A DNA stretch of 23,721 nucleotides. Source: Haplomitrium mnioides (lineage: Eukaryota > Marchantiophyta > Haplomitriopsida > Calobryales). Below, in pieces: positions 1 to 9,300 of the stretch. The stretch lies in the NCBI GenBank assembly GCA_049999725.1, contig JBNGIS010006543.1:1-23721 (forward strand), in the 5' to 3' direction. The translations under genes and the position numbers were made by a program. Below the pieces are notes generated by a model, which was given only the letters and a program-made list of their open reading frames with translations, did not search any database and had not been told where the DNA came from. How positions within the stretch are numbered: position 1 is the first letter of the stretch; each line of letters opens with the position of its first letter.

Positions 1-47
1 AGAATAAGTCATTCGATAAAGGATAAGCAAGAAGAGAGCAATTGAAG
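1..47. repeat. Terminal direct repeat, left copy
   Basis: The first 47 bases are identical to the last 47 (23675-23721). Identical ends like this mean a circular molecule, a tandem array with a period of 23,674 bp, or an assembly-graph cycle. Nothing in the repeat itself looks functional. Confidence 0.97.
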
Positions 48-2012
48 ATAGTGCGATGAGATGCCAGGGGGAGTAGAACCAATCAATGGTGATTCATCAG
101 TGTAGGTCAATCGAGGGGGATTCAATAGATGAAGCATTCAGTAGTAACAATTGGATCGATTTGGGCAACAGAGATGAATAAAGGCAATGCAACATGGATG
201 ATTTGAATGTGGTGCAAGCATTCACAATATGTTTCAGAAATAGCGCTCAAACAATTTAGCAAACATTCAAAAGAAGGCATTTGACACAAAGTATTGTTAA
301 GAACCTGCACGTTCGAAATGAAGCGCAAAGTAGCTATAAGGTTGAAAGGTCAATCGAAAGAGAAGATGTAAATTAGAGAGGTCGGATTGGCTGAAAATTT
401 GGGATAGAAGGATTGATAGAATTGAAGAAGATCAACATTAATCTAGAAGTTTGATTGGTAGCATGTTGAAAATTTGAGGGGAGCAACAACTTGATCAAAG
501 AGAAAGAAGCCAAAAATCTAATCAAAAGAGCGAGTTTGAAAATTAGATTCAGAAGAGCACTCATGAAATGTGAGTGTTAGTGAGTAGAGGGTCGATTGAA
601 TCATGTTGGGAACTTCAAATTGGTGTAGAGGGAAAGTGTTCAAAATCAAGATGACCAAGCAGCTCTGAAGATCAAACTGGTCAAAAGGGCGATTTGTTGA
701 AGATTCAAAGCAAAAGAAATGGCGGCAGAAAGTTTGAAATAGGAAGGTGTCGCATTTGGAAAGTTCGAAAGAGGTCGAGGAGCATTTTGGCAAAAGTTCT
801 AGTCAATCACCAACTCCCTTGAAAGTTCAAAACGGCCTACTTAGTGAAAATTCAAAATGGGAGAGGAAGTTATTTGGAAAGTGTGAAAACAAGCTTTGTG
901 ACTTAGTGAAAACTTCGAACTTCACTACAAGAACTATTAGGAGTCGTAGTTCTAATTACAAGGAAAAATAAGGGCTAACATTGTTCTTGGATTGCAAAGG
1001 CAGATTGAAAACATAAATTACAGGTTCTTATCCAAAGAGCTCTATGCCATATTAAGAAATAGGGGGCGTAGGTTTTTATGAGCGGATGGTGAAATAGTTT
1101 ACCTATATCATACTAGAAAGTTAGTATAGGTAGATATAGGATTAGATAGACTAGTGTTAGAAGTAGTTTCAGAGATAGTTTTTATTACTGGCAGCATAGG
1201 GTAGTCAAGTTAAAATCAACTGATAGTTAGTTGTTAGCTTGTTAGTTTAGTTTGGTAGGCATGTTAATTGCAAGGAAGCATAAGTCTAGTATGTTGGTCT
1301 TATTTCCTTAGGGAAGAACACATTGCATATTTTATTTTTGTCATTTATAAAGTTCCATCTTTTTCTTTGAAGAGCCTTCTATTTTTGGATGTAAGTGGCA
1401 ACTGCATTTGAAAGTATTTTTGTTAGCAGAGTGGGAATGTGAATGTGGAGGGTGAACTAGTGAGCTTTGCAGTGATCAATAGTGGATAAGGCAAAATGAG
1501 TGTTGGGAAGGACATGCCAGGGGAGTACCTAGGTGTATTCCTTATAACGCTTTACTTGTTCAGTTGTTTACTGAATTGCTTGAGAATTAGTCTAGGAGTG
1601 TGCAACAACAAAAAGTGTGAAGGAAAAGAGGAGGCTATATGTAGATTTTGCATTCTAATCTATGTGTAGAAGCATTCCTTCTCTCTGAACTTAAAGTCTG
1701 TTGGCTACCACATGTTATAGAGTAATTTTGCTGTTGGAAACAAACTGCATTAATTTACAGGGTTAGTAAGCAACATTGAACAGCAGGCAGGGACCTGTTG
1801 GTCGTTCTAGAGGCAAGTAGGGATTGAGAAAAGGTAAAGCAATATGGATTAGGTCTACAAGGGACTGATCTAGGAGGTTTTTGATTCAGTTCTCTTATAA
1901 AAATTGAATGACAGATGAAATCATAAAGACAATATAGAAACGTCTTGATCCCTGTGGGTTCGACACAGAATCGGTGAAAACTGATTCCAAATGCTCCCAG
2001 TGGTGTGCTACA
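1..2012 (+). other. Non-coding stretch, probable 3' part of the LTR of element 1
   Basis: There is no convincing gene here. Short open frames exist (for example 747-971), but they lie in purine-rich, repetitive sequence and match nothing I know. The first 970 bases carry many copies of a loose GAA-nn-TTC-nAA motif. The last ~100 bases contain a CCTGTGGGTTCGAC segment (around 1951-1964), which resembles the conserved segment just before the PBS in plant Tat/Athila-type gypsy LTRs, as I recall it. A terminal CA could be the one at 2011-2012, about 14 bases before the PBS. No second copy of this sequence lies elsewhere in the window, so calling it an LTR rests on its position next to the PBS and on the circular reading of the window. 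Confidence 0.45.
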
Positions 2013-2026
2013 TGGGGTGATTTTTG

Positions 2027-2046
2027 TGGCGCCATTGCCGAGGAGT
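2027..2046 (+). promoter_or_regulatory. Primer-binding site of element 1 (tRNA-Asp type)
   Basis: The sequence TGGCGCCATTGCCGAGGA matches the complement of the 3' end of plant tRNA-Asp, the primer used by many plant gypsy elements, at 16 of 18 positions. Both mismatches are G to A, the same transition class that created the stops downstream. It fixes the 5' LTR boundary just upstream and the + orientation of element 1. Confidence 0.85.
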
Positions 2047-2359
2047 AAAAATTGATTTATGAAATTGTCTTTGTAGATCAATTGTAAGAGGTGAAAGGAT
2101 CAAGGAAGAGTCTTTCTAAAAACCTGACTGAATAGTGAGGAAGTGTTTCTGGAGTTGTTACAGGGTAGAAGTACCTACACTAAGATAGTGTGTTGGGAGC
2201 AGGAGAGTAATAGTTCTAGGATTCCTAGGCCAAGGAATCTGAAAAAAGAAGAAGCTGTACTGCATCCAAGAACCTATAGGCTGGTGGTTCAGGTGATGAT
2301 AGTTTTTTTTAGATGTATATGTTGTGTGAGATCTATGATAGAAGTGGATTAAAGAGGTC
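2047..2359 (+). other. Untranslated leader between PBS and gag
   Basis: This 313-bp stretch has no sustained open frame consistent with gag. Short ORFs (2143-2352 on +, 2158-2373 on -) look like chance. It is the expected position of the packaging leader of element 1. Confidence 0.5.
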
Positions 2360-4466
2360 ATGAGGTAGCCCACTAAACCAAACCCTAATGAGAATAGACT
2401 GAGGGAAGGAAGCCTAAACCAAGCAAGGGAAGAGAGGTTACTAAAGCGAGCTGCAACTAACCTTCAATATTGGGAAGCTCGTAGAGATTCTAGACATTTG
2501 CTAGAAAATTGTTGGTTAGGACAGACTGGGAGTGAAGAAAGGAGTGTCCCCTTCAATAGTCCAGTTCAAGAGCTTAGATCAAGAACACCTCCTTACACAT
2601 CCAATATCCATAGAAATCGAGAGGTAGGAAAGACTATTTTATTAGCTAGGCCATTGTTTTTGTAGATTGTAGGCTCGTTATTTGCAGGTCCAGCAGCAAT
2701 AGAAGAACAGATAGCTTTAGCCAATAGGTCAAATCTATTTCAGAGAAATCCTAGTGATCCCTGGAGTGCTGAACTTCCTTTATCTAGATTGCTACCAAGA
2801 CCTGTGGCTAGTTTAGAAACACCTAGTTCAGATCTACCAAGCAATTTTTCAGTAGCTAGTGCCAGTTCTAGTTTAAGTAGCATTCTTGTAACTCCACCTG
2901 TGTCAGTGACTTCTGCACCTTGTCATTTTTCCTACTTACAACCAGTGACTAGTAGTGTTAACATGTCAAGACTAGGACCAGCAGTTGGAGGCTCTTTATG
3001 GAAGACTAGAATGAAATATAAAGTATTCAAAGTGAAGAGAGGAGAGGATGTGGATGCCTGGGTAAAATAGTTTGAGAGTATCAATCAAGCCAATAATGAA
3101 GATAATGACTTTGATCATCTTAAAATGATCAAGGCGTTATTCAAAGAGAAGGCACAAGGCTGGTTTACTACTTTAATGGCGATATATCCAACTTGAATTA
3201 CCTTTAGAGATGCATTGGTAACTGAATTCAGGAGAGCAACCTACTCCACTAGATTGCTCACTAAGCTATCCAAGATTAAAAAGAGAAAGAGGAAATCCGT
3301 GAGACGATATACTCAGCGTTTTAAGCTGATGCAATAGAAGTTTGCTATGCCCAATAGTCCTCTTGTATAATTAGAGTGGTTTCTGAAAGGACTGAGCAAA
3401 AACAAGAGCCGCTATGTACGACAGATGGGAGCAGCTACACTAGCTGCAACAGTGGCTGCGGCAGAAGTGTATGAGACAGCCCAATTGGTGGAGAAGGGTT
3501 GTGATTCATCTTCTGATTCATCTGAATCCAGTAAAAGTAGAAGGAGAAGAAAAATAGAGAAGAATGGCAAGAGTAAGAAGAAGGGTAAGAAAATGGAGAC
3601 TTTTTCTGGTTCTTCTGACTGTGAATCTAGTGAGGAATCCATGACTGAATTTCTTGCTTCCTCTGAATCAAAGAGAGAGAAGAAAAAGTATTCGGAGAAG
3701 AAATAAAGTACTCATTTGGGGAAGCAGGCAGTGGATCAACTTACCAGGGAGATGGAGAGGTTGGCAATCAGGCAAGCTGTTAAGCAGGCAAAAAAGAGGC
3801 CAATTTATGAGCAACGTGCTAACATGTGGTGTACCCAATGCAAGAAGCAAAGGCACATAGAACCAGAGTGTTGGTACCCTTCCAATGACAAGTTCATTAG
3901 TACGGAAGGGTATTGGGTTGAAGACATGCACGAGGATTATTCGATGTTGGATCCTAGCCAGCCCTATTACACATTGCAACTAGGTAGGGGTCGACCATTG
4001 GAGCGTATGTACCCATCTCCTCAACCAATATTTCCTTATCCAATGATAGGACTAGTGGTTCAGAACCAAGGTCAACCTAATCCTTGTCAAGTAGGACAAG
4101 CAATGAGTGGTGTTTCAATAGGACAAGGAATCACAGCCCAAAGAAGGGGCGTGAGGTTTACAAGCTGTTACAATTGTAGAAGCTTGGAATATTTTGCTAA
4201 CACATGTTCGAACCTCAGAAAGTAGTTGGGGTATGTACCTTAATGTGCCAACTATAGAAAGAGTGGTCATATTGAAGCAAAATGCCCAGAGCCTCCAACA
4301 ACCAAGATGTTAGTGAAGTATGTGGAAACCAATGCTGCTCCACCAAAGGAACAATCAAGATTATTGGAAACTAATGCTGACAATGTGGAGTGCTACAAAG
4401 TACGCACCATGGCCCAAAAAATCCTCACAAATGAGAAGGAAGTGCTGAACGGTAAGAAAGATAAAA
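2360..4466 (+). pseudogene. Element 1 gag (capsid and nucleocapsid), broken
   Basis: Gag forms the virus-like particle. The frame opens with ATG at 2360 and stays in one phase for 2.1 kb, interrupted by stops at 2366, 2663, 3068, 3194, 3335, 3368, 3704, 4223 and 4241. Around 3059-3424 it has the retrotransposon gag core (WVK-x-FE, AQGWF, FRDALVTEF, RRYTQRF). A Ser/Lys-rich basic segment follows at 3500-3700. Three CCHC zinc knuckles follow, at 3830-3871, 4166-4207 and 4244-4285. The first keeps all four ligands, the second has Tyr in place of His, and the third has Tyr in place of its second Cys. Three knuckles is more than the one or two usual in gypsy gag. A frameshift near 4455-4467 moves the reading into the next phase. 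Confidence 0.88.
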
Positions 4467-5292
4467 ACTCATGAACTAATTCAGCAAGATACTCGTATGA
4501 ATGATGATGTTAAAGATCCTGGTTATAACTGATATAACCCTAAGTATTATGGTACAATTAAGGATATTAAGGGAGAAGTTCAGCAAGACCTGCAAGATCA
4601 TATTGATGAAGCCCAAAAAAAGGCAAAAGCCAAGGCAGCTCTTGTAGAACAAGAGGAAGAGCAAAGAGTGCACTTTGCTCTCGGATTGAAGACAAAAGGA
4701 GGTAAGCCAGCACTGCCTGGAGATTTTACAGTAGTAAGGGTAGACAAAAAAGAAAGAGGGTATGATATAGCCAAAGACCTTAGAGTAGACTGGCTAATAT
4801 CACAGTTGAGCAAGTTCTAGAGTTGTTAGCTCCACAAAGGAAATGTTTGAGAGGATTGTCATCTGCTAGAAGAAGGAGGTATTCTTTACCTCTTGTTCAC
4901 ACTTTTCCTGAGCTAATGGATATTGGTACAGAAGTACCTCATTCTTCTCTAAGATCAGAACTGCTTCCTAAATATGGACCTCCAAAAATTGAGATTTTAA
5001 TTAATGGATGTTATCTAAAAGATGTGCTAGTGGATGGAGGGTTTGGCAAGAATATTATGTTATTAGAAGCTGCACAGGCCCTAGGCTTCAATGTTTTAGA
5101 AAGGACTCCACAGGTTCTGCGGTTGGCATACCAACGGAGGTTGATACCATAAGGTGTTTTGACTGGCATTAATATTGTAATTGGAGGAAAAGTTTTCTTA
5201 CTAGATTGTATAGTGATTGATCCAAAATCCAGATCTACGTATATGGTATTGTTGGGACAGCCTTGGCTGTACCAAGTTAAAGTCATAGAGGA
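4467..5292 (+). pseudogene. Element 1 gag-pol linker and aspartic protease, broken
   Basis: From 4467 to about 4780 the frame encodes a Lys/Glu/Gln/Ala-rich, probably coiled-coil linker with a stop at 4530. A small indel near 4781-4790 then shifts the phase. The retropepsin domain follows: LVDGG at about 5027-5041, then NIMLLEAAQALGF, and GQPWL near the end of the domain. The residue after the catalytic DGG is Phe where plant gypsy proteases usually have a small residue (Ser/Ala), consistent with one C-to-T change. A stop at 5150 fits a former Gln (CAA). The protease would cleave the gag-pol polyprotein in the particle. Another phase change occurs near 5293-5330. Confidence 0.8.
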
Positions 5293-5830
5293 TTGGGACA
5301 GAAAGAGGTACGATTTGGGAGGACGCTCAGGGTGGTACTGCCCTGGATCCAGCTAGTGTACCGAGGTGAAACCCAATCTTTGGCTAACTATACTTCTGAT
5401 TTTTCCAATATACATGAGAGTTCAAGCTTTGAATATAGTCAAGAGGTTTTGAATGAGTTACGAGCAGAGACAGACCAAAGTAAAATGATTACGTCTTTGT
5501 TAGGACTAGAAGAAGAATTCTGTGCACAAGTTCAAATAGTAAGTGGATCTTTTGATGGGTTGTCAGATGAGAAGTTTTAAAGTTGGAGTCAGAATCAACC
5601 TGAGGATCAAATTGTTGACATGATGGCTTTGTTTCCTTTCCCTTCTGGAAAAGATCATGAAGTCTTTTTAGAAAAGTTGAAACTTGAAAAAATTGTAAGT
5701 GTTGAGCAGTATATTCCCTTGAAGGTTGGGGGAGCTGATACTGACAAAAAGGAATTGCTGATATCTAGTGAATTTTCCGAATCAGAACTACAGAAGTATG
5801 AAAAAATGTTACACGATAACCTAGATGTTT
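5293..5830 (+). pseudogene. Element 1 protease-RT linker region
   Basis: This frame continues the polyprotein between protease and RT. It reads as acidic, Ser/Glu-rich protein with one stop (TAA at 5578, probably from CAA) and carries no named domain I recognise. At its end, LHDNLDV leads into the short DVFAW-type motif that usually precedes gypsy RT domains. That motif is broken by a 1-bp loss in a T run near 5827-5831 and a TGG-to-TGA stop at 5834. Length and position match the ordinary spacer of plant gypsy pol. Confidence 0.65.
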
Positions 5831-6753
5831 GCTTGATCTTATGAAGATCTAAAAGGAGTGCCTCTAGAGTTGTACAATAATCGAATATATTTGAAGGATG
5901 ATGCCATTCCAGTGAGACAAAGGCAGTATTGCCTTAATCCAAAGTACTCTCTATTGGTAAAGGAGGAGTTGGAAAAACTATTGAAGGTAAATTTTATTTA
6001 TCCAATCCCTTATAGTGAATGGGTGTCTTCTATAGTGATCGTTATGAAGAAGAATCTAAAGTCTAGATCAGAGTCATCCAGGATTTCCGACGATTGAATC
6101 TAGCAACCAAGAAGGATTTTTATCCGCTGCTTTTTAATGATACCATCTTAGATCAAGTAGAAGGGAAAGAATACTACTCTTTCTTAGATGGGTTTTTTGG
6201 CTATAACCAGATTAGTATCCATCCTTTAGACCAAGAGAAAATGACTTTTACAATAGATTGTAGCACCTTTGCTTATAATGTTATGCTCTTTGGTCTTTGC
6301 AATGCACCTACCACATTTCAGCAGACAATGACTAATATTTTTAAACCTTACTTGTGGGAGTTTATAGAGATTTTCTTAGATGATTTCTGTGTGTATGGCA
6401 AGAAGGAGGACCATCCTGACCTTTGGAAAACCTTTGAGCAATGTAGGTGGGGTAGGTTAGGCCTTCATCCTAAGAAATACATTCTAGATGTGAAAGAAGG
6501 AATCTTATTAGAACACAGAGTATCTCAGCGAGGGATAGAAATGGATGTCGATAAAGTCAAGGTAATTCAGACTATTCCTGTGCGTACAAACGTTACGATG
6601 GTTAGAGAGTTTCTGAGGGCAACCAGGTACTATAGAAGATTTATAGAAAAGTATGCAAGGATTGCTGCCTCTCTGACAGATTTATTGAAGAAAGACCAAG
6701 TGTTCTAGTGGGGACCAGAGTGTCAGAAGTCATTCAAGAGGCTTAAATAGAAG
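5831..6753 (+). pseudogene. Element 1 reverse transcriptase, broken
   Basis: RNA-dependent DNA polymerase of a gypsy element. In order it shows EDLKGVPLEL, RQRQYCLNPKYSLLVKEELE, FIYPIPYSEWVS, QDFRRLNLATKKD, SFLDGF with the first catalytic Asp at 6187, FGLCNAPTTF, and FLDDF (6373-6387) with both metal-binding Asp residues of the YxDD box intact. The thumb/connection part (VREFLRATRYYRRF) follows. A 1-bp indel near 6060-6066 shifts the phase, and stops lie at 6706 and 6748 (both TAG where Gln is expected). Gly-Phe-Phe replaces the usual Gly-Phe-Ser after the first Asp, again explained by C to T. Confidence 0.92.
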
Positions 6754-7270
6754 TTGATTACAACTCCTATCTTACGACCTCCAAACTGGAGCAAGAAGTT
6801 CCATGTTTACGTTGGCGTCTTAGCCCATGCTATTGGAAGTAATTTAAGTCAAAAAGATTCAGGTTCAAAAGACCATGCCATCTACTATGCCAGTCAGAAG
6901 TTGTCATCAGCAGAGAAGAGCTACTTGGTTACTGAACGAGAGGCGTTGAGGCTGGTTTATTCGGTTAGAAAATTTCGTCATTTTCTTTTAGGGTATCATT
7001 TTGTATTTCATGTGGATCATAACTCTTTGAAGTATCAGGTTAATAAGCCAGACTTGTCTGGACAATTGGCAAGGTGGATGTTGCTACTTCATGAATTTGA
7101 ATTCAAGGTGGATGTGCGGCCAGGTAAGACACATGGCAATGCAAATTTTCTGTCACGAATATCGAGAGGAACAACACAAGAAGGAGAGTGGGATGAGTTC
7201 CCTAATGAGCTGCTATTTGCAGCAGAAGGTGACAGTTCACAAGAGAGTTGGTATGCTGATACTTTGGGAT
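6754..7270 (+). pseudogene. Element 1 RNase H, active-site substitution
   Basis: RNase H degrades the RNA strand during reverse transcription. The domain reads FHVYVGVLAHAIGS, IYYASQKLSSAEK, TEREALRLVYSVRKFRH, HVDHNSLKYQV, LARWMLLLHEFEF and ends at the NANFLSRI segment near 7138-7161. The first catalytic Asp, normally in the VYVD-type strand, is Gly here (codon GGC at 6814-6816). This is an A-to-G change, unlike most other lesions. The phase changes after about 7260, where an insertion separates this domain from the integrase frame. Confidence 0.88.
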
Positions 7271-8318
7271 TATTTATAGCACTTAAAATTTCCAGAACAG
7301 AAATCAGCAAAAGAGAGAGTAGTATTTATATCTAAGGTAGCTCTTTGTATAGTTTTTAAAAGAATACTGTATAAGCAAGGGCCAGACCTGGTTCTTAGAC
7401 GATGTTTGGAAAAGGGTGAAGTCCCAAAGTAATTTTTGCCTTCCATGATGATATTTCGGGAGTGCACTATGCTCTTAAGAATACTATTGCTAAAATTTTG
7501 ACTGTTGGGTACTAGTGGCCTACCATGTATAGGGATGTGCGCTCATACATCTCTAAATGCAATCCTTGTGAGAGAGTGGAGAAGCCCACTGCTACCAATC
7601 ATTGGCCTCTAACTACTATACTTCTTTTAGCTCATTTTCAAAAAATGGGGGATAGACTTTGTAGGTCCCATAACTCTTGTTGCTCAAACTTATAGAAACA
7701 GGTGCATTCAAGTGTGTACGGACTATGCCACCAAGTGGGTGGAGGCGCAGGCTATGAAGAAGGATGATGGAGCAATAGTGGCCAGATTTCTGCTCAATAA
7801 TGTCTTCACCAGGTTTGGATGTCCCTTGGAATTAGTAAGTGACAGAGGTACACATTTCTTGAATGGAGCTATAAAGCAATTGACTGGCTTGTATTTGATT
7901 AAACATAGAAAGACTACTCTTTATAGCCCTAAGGCTAACGGGCATACTGAAAGAAAGAATGAGATTTTGTGTACAATTCTTAATAAGATTGCTCCAACTT
8001 ATTTGACGGACTAGGATGAGAAATTGTATTCTGCAATATGGGCTTATAGAACTATAGAGAAGATAACTACAAAACAAACGCCATTTTTTTTTAAAGTTTA
8101 TGGAATGCAATCTGTAGTTCGAGTTGAGTAGTATGTTCCTACTTTGCGAATTAGTGAGGAGGGAAGGCTACCTAATGAGGCTAGTCTTCAAACCAGAATG
8201 TTTTACCTGATTTCATTGGAGGAGAAAAGATTGTTGGCTTTGAGGGAAACTAAAGCAGTACAAGAGAACCGAAAGGAAAGGTACGATTCAAAAATAAAAC
8301 CAATCAAGATTAAGGAAG
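7271..8318 (+). pseudogene. Element 1 integrase, N-terminal and catalytic part, interrupted
   Basis: The integrase inserts retroelement cDNA. The HHCC zinc domain keeps His (7444, 7465) and CNPC (7558-7569). The catalytic core keeps all three acidic residues: Asp at 7655 (KWGIDFVGP), Asp at 7841 (VSDRGTHF) and Glu at 7949 (NGHTERKN). Stops at 7277, 7513, 7628, 8012 and 8129 fit former Gln or Trp, and there are phase changes near 7428 and 7630-7650. The reading stops at ...KIKPIKIKE, where element 2 is inserted. The missing C-terminus is found in frame at 18790 once one GAAG copy is discounted. Confidence 0.92.
8315..8318. repeat. Target-site duplication of element 2, left copy (GAAG)
   Basis: GAAG occurs immediately before the TG that opens element 2 and again immediately after its closing CA (18786-18789). 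Removing one copy with the insert rejoins the integrase of element 1 in frame. A 5-bp reading (GGAAG/AGAAG) with one mismatch is also possible. Confidence 0.75.
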
Positions 8319-8493
8319 TGTCGTGACATAAAGAGAAGTGAACATGCCACATCATAAGCATGGTTTCATCATGGGCATCTAAACAAAAGCCAAACTGAAC
8401 TCAGCAGCATAGTCACAATGCATAAACAGAAATCACATCAGCCTTACACAGAAATGAAGAAATGCAGGGGAAAGTATGTGGTCCCCATTATCC
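8319..8493 (-). repeat. Element 2 terminal repeat, segment B2
   Basis: This 175-bp segment opens with TGTCGTGACA and repeats 8930-9104 with about 15 mismatches by hand count (~91% identity). It forms the outer left end of element 2. Together with 8494-8927 it makes a continuous 609-bp repeat with TG...(T)A ends. Confidence 0.88.
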
Positions 8494-8927
8494 TAAAAAG
8501 ACTTTGTATAAAAGTGCATGTAGAATGTAAAATGTATGTATGGAATGTAGTGTAATGTATACTAGCATAGACCAGCACCATGCCATGAGGTGCTAAGAGC
8601 ATCTAACAAATCAAAACTATCACTGAAATGTGTGGGGCAATTCTATGGGCTGTGTTGCCATAGCGATGCTCTCCGAGGTAAGATTCAAGAAAACTAGGAA
8701 AGAAGTAGGAGAGCCAGCCCCAAGTAGCTCATGCTGGTTCTATGTTCTTCTAACAAAAGCAGTTTCTTCAAGAACAACCCTCACCTTGCTATAAGAACAT
8801 TAAACTTGAATGTACTCTTACTTACTCTAATAGCGTCTAAGAGAATGCCTATGAACTAACCTACAATCCTAGCTGGAATGCGGAGGAGTGTTGATGTGCA
8901 ACATCAGCACTGTATTCCTGCATGATA
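8494..8927 (-). repeat. Element 2 terminal repeat, segment A2
   Basis: This 434-bp segment repeats 18354-18785 at about 93% identity by hand count, with one 2-bp length difference. It ends in CCTGCATGATA, corresponding to CCTGCATGACA at the other end of the element. Only two bases (GC) separate it from the B1 segment. Confidence 0.9.
8507..8514 (+). promoter_or_regulatory. TATA-like box in the terminal repeat
   Basis: TATAAAAG lies near the A2/B2 boundary and is conserved in the other copy at 18367-18374. It reads as a good TATA box on the + strand, opposite to the coding strand; on the - strand only a weaker TTTTATA is seen. Promoter direction therefore cannot be settled from sequence. Confidence 0.3.
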
Positions 8928-8929
8928 GC

Positions 8930-9104
8930 TCTCATGACATAAAGAGAAGTGAGCATACCACATCGGAAGCATGGTTTCATCATGGGCATCTAAACAAAAG
9001 CCAAACTGAACTCAGCAGGATAGTCACAATGCATAAACAAAAATCACAACAACCTTACATAGAAATGAAGAAATACATGGGAAAGTATGTGGTTCCTATC
9101 ATCC
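8930..9104 (-). repeat. Element 2 terminal repeat, segment B1
   Basis: Second copy of the 175-bp segment, starting TCTCATGACATAAAG (compare TGTCGTGACATAAAG at 8319). It lies between the A2 segment and the polypurine tract. On the coding strand it therefore begins directly after the G run, where a 3' LTR would be expected to start. Confidence 0.88.
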
Positions 9105-9118
9105 CCCCCCAAGACCGC
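9103..9118 (-). other. Polypurine tract of element 2
   Basis: On the - strand the sequence is GCGGTCTTGGGGGGGG, starting about 14 bases after the polyprotein stop and directly followed by ATGATAGG of the B1 repeat. This is the position and composition of the plus-strand primer of an LTR retrotransposon. Confidence 0.65.
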
Positions 9119-9131
9119 AACATGTAAAGGC

Positions 9132-9300
9132 TCAACAGTTTGAGGATCTTCTGTCCGTTGAAGAGCATGAAGCACAAAACCAGAGACTTGGAGGAACTTC
9201 TGTAATCTGCGGTTGCAAACAAAACATATGATAGCCACCATTGCAATGGTCACATACCATCATCAATCCTGTGACACACTTTACAAGGGTAATTAGCTAG
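9132..9300 (-). pseudogene. C-terminal PHD zinc finger of the element 2 polyprotein
   Basis: PHD fingers read histone H3 tails. All eight zinc ligands are present in the Cys4-His-Cys3 order: C-KV-C at 9285-9274, C-DH-C at 9254-9243, H at 9230, C at 9221, and C-AS-C at 9176-9165. Spacings fit the family: x2 between His and the next Cys, x14 before the last pair, and Trp two residues before the seventh ligand (WFC). A small deletion near 9255-9273 puts the first Cys pair in a different phase from the rest and shortens the first loop. The polyprotein then ends at TGA (9134-9132). It lies where chromoviruses carry a chromodomain, so a targeting role is an inference by analogy. Confidence 0.82.

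Noticed and set aside
747-971. A 74-codon + strand ORF near the left end
   Set aside because: It lies in the degenerate GAA-nn-TTC repeats and has no recognisable domain or upstream signal.
1951-1967. tRNA T-arm (stem-loop with GGTTCGA)
   Set aside because: No acceptor, D-arm or anticodon arm surrounds it. The position just before the PBS marks it as LTR sequence.
2360-8318. A genetic code with TAG/TAA read as Gln (as in some ulvophyte algae and ciliates)
   Set aside because: Several stops stand where Trp is expected (3194, 5834, 8012), CAG and CAA are still common, and there are true frameshifts. Reassignment cannot explain these.
2360-8318. Organellar genes rescued by U-to-C RNA editing, as in ferns and hornworts
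   Set aside because: Gln and Arg stops would fit, but Trp-derived stops, frameshifts and the lost RNase H Asp would not be repaired. The genes are nuclear-type retroelements.
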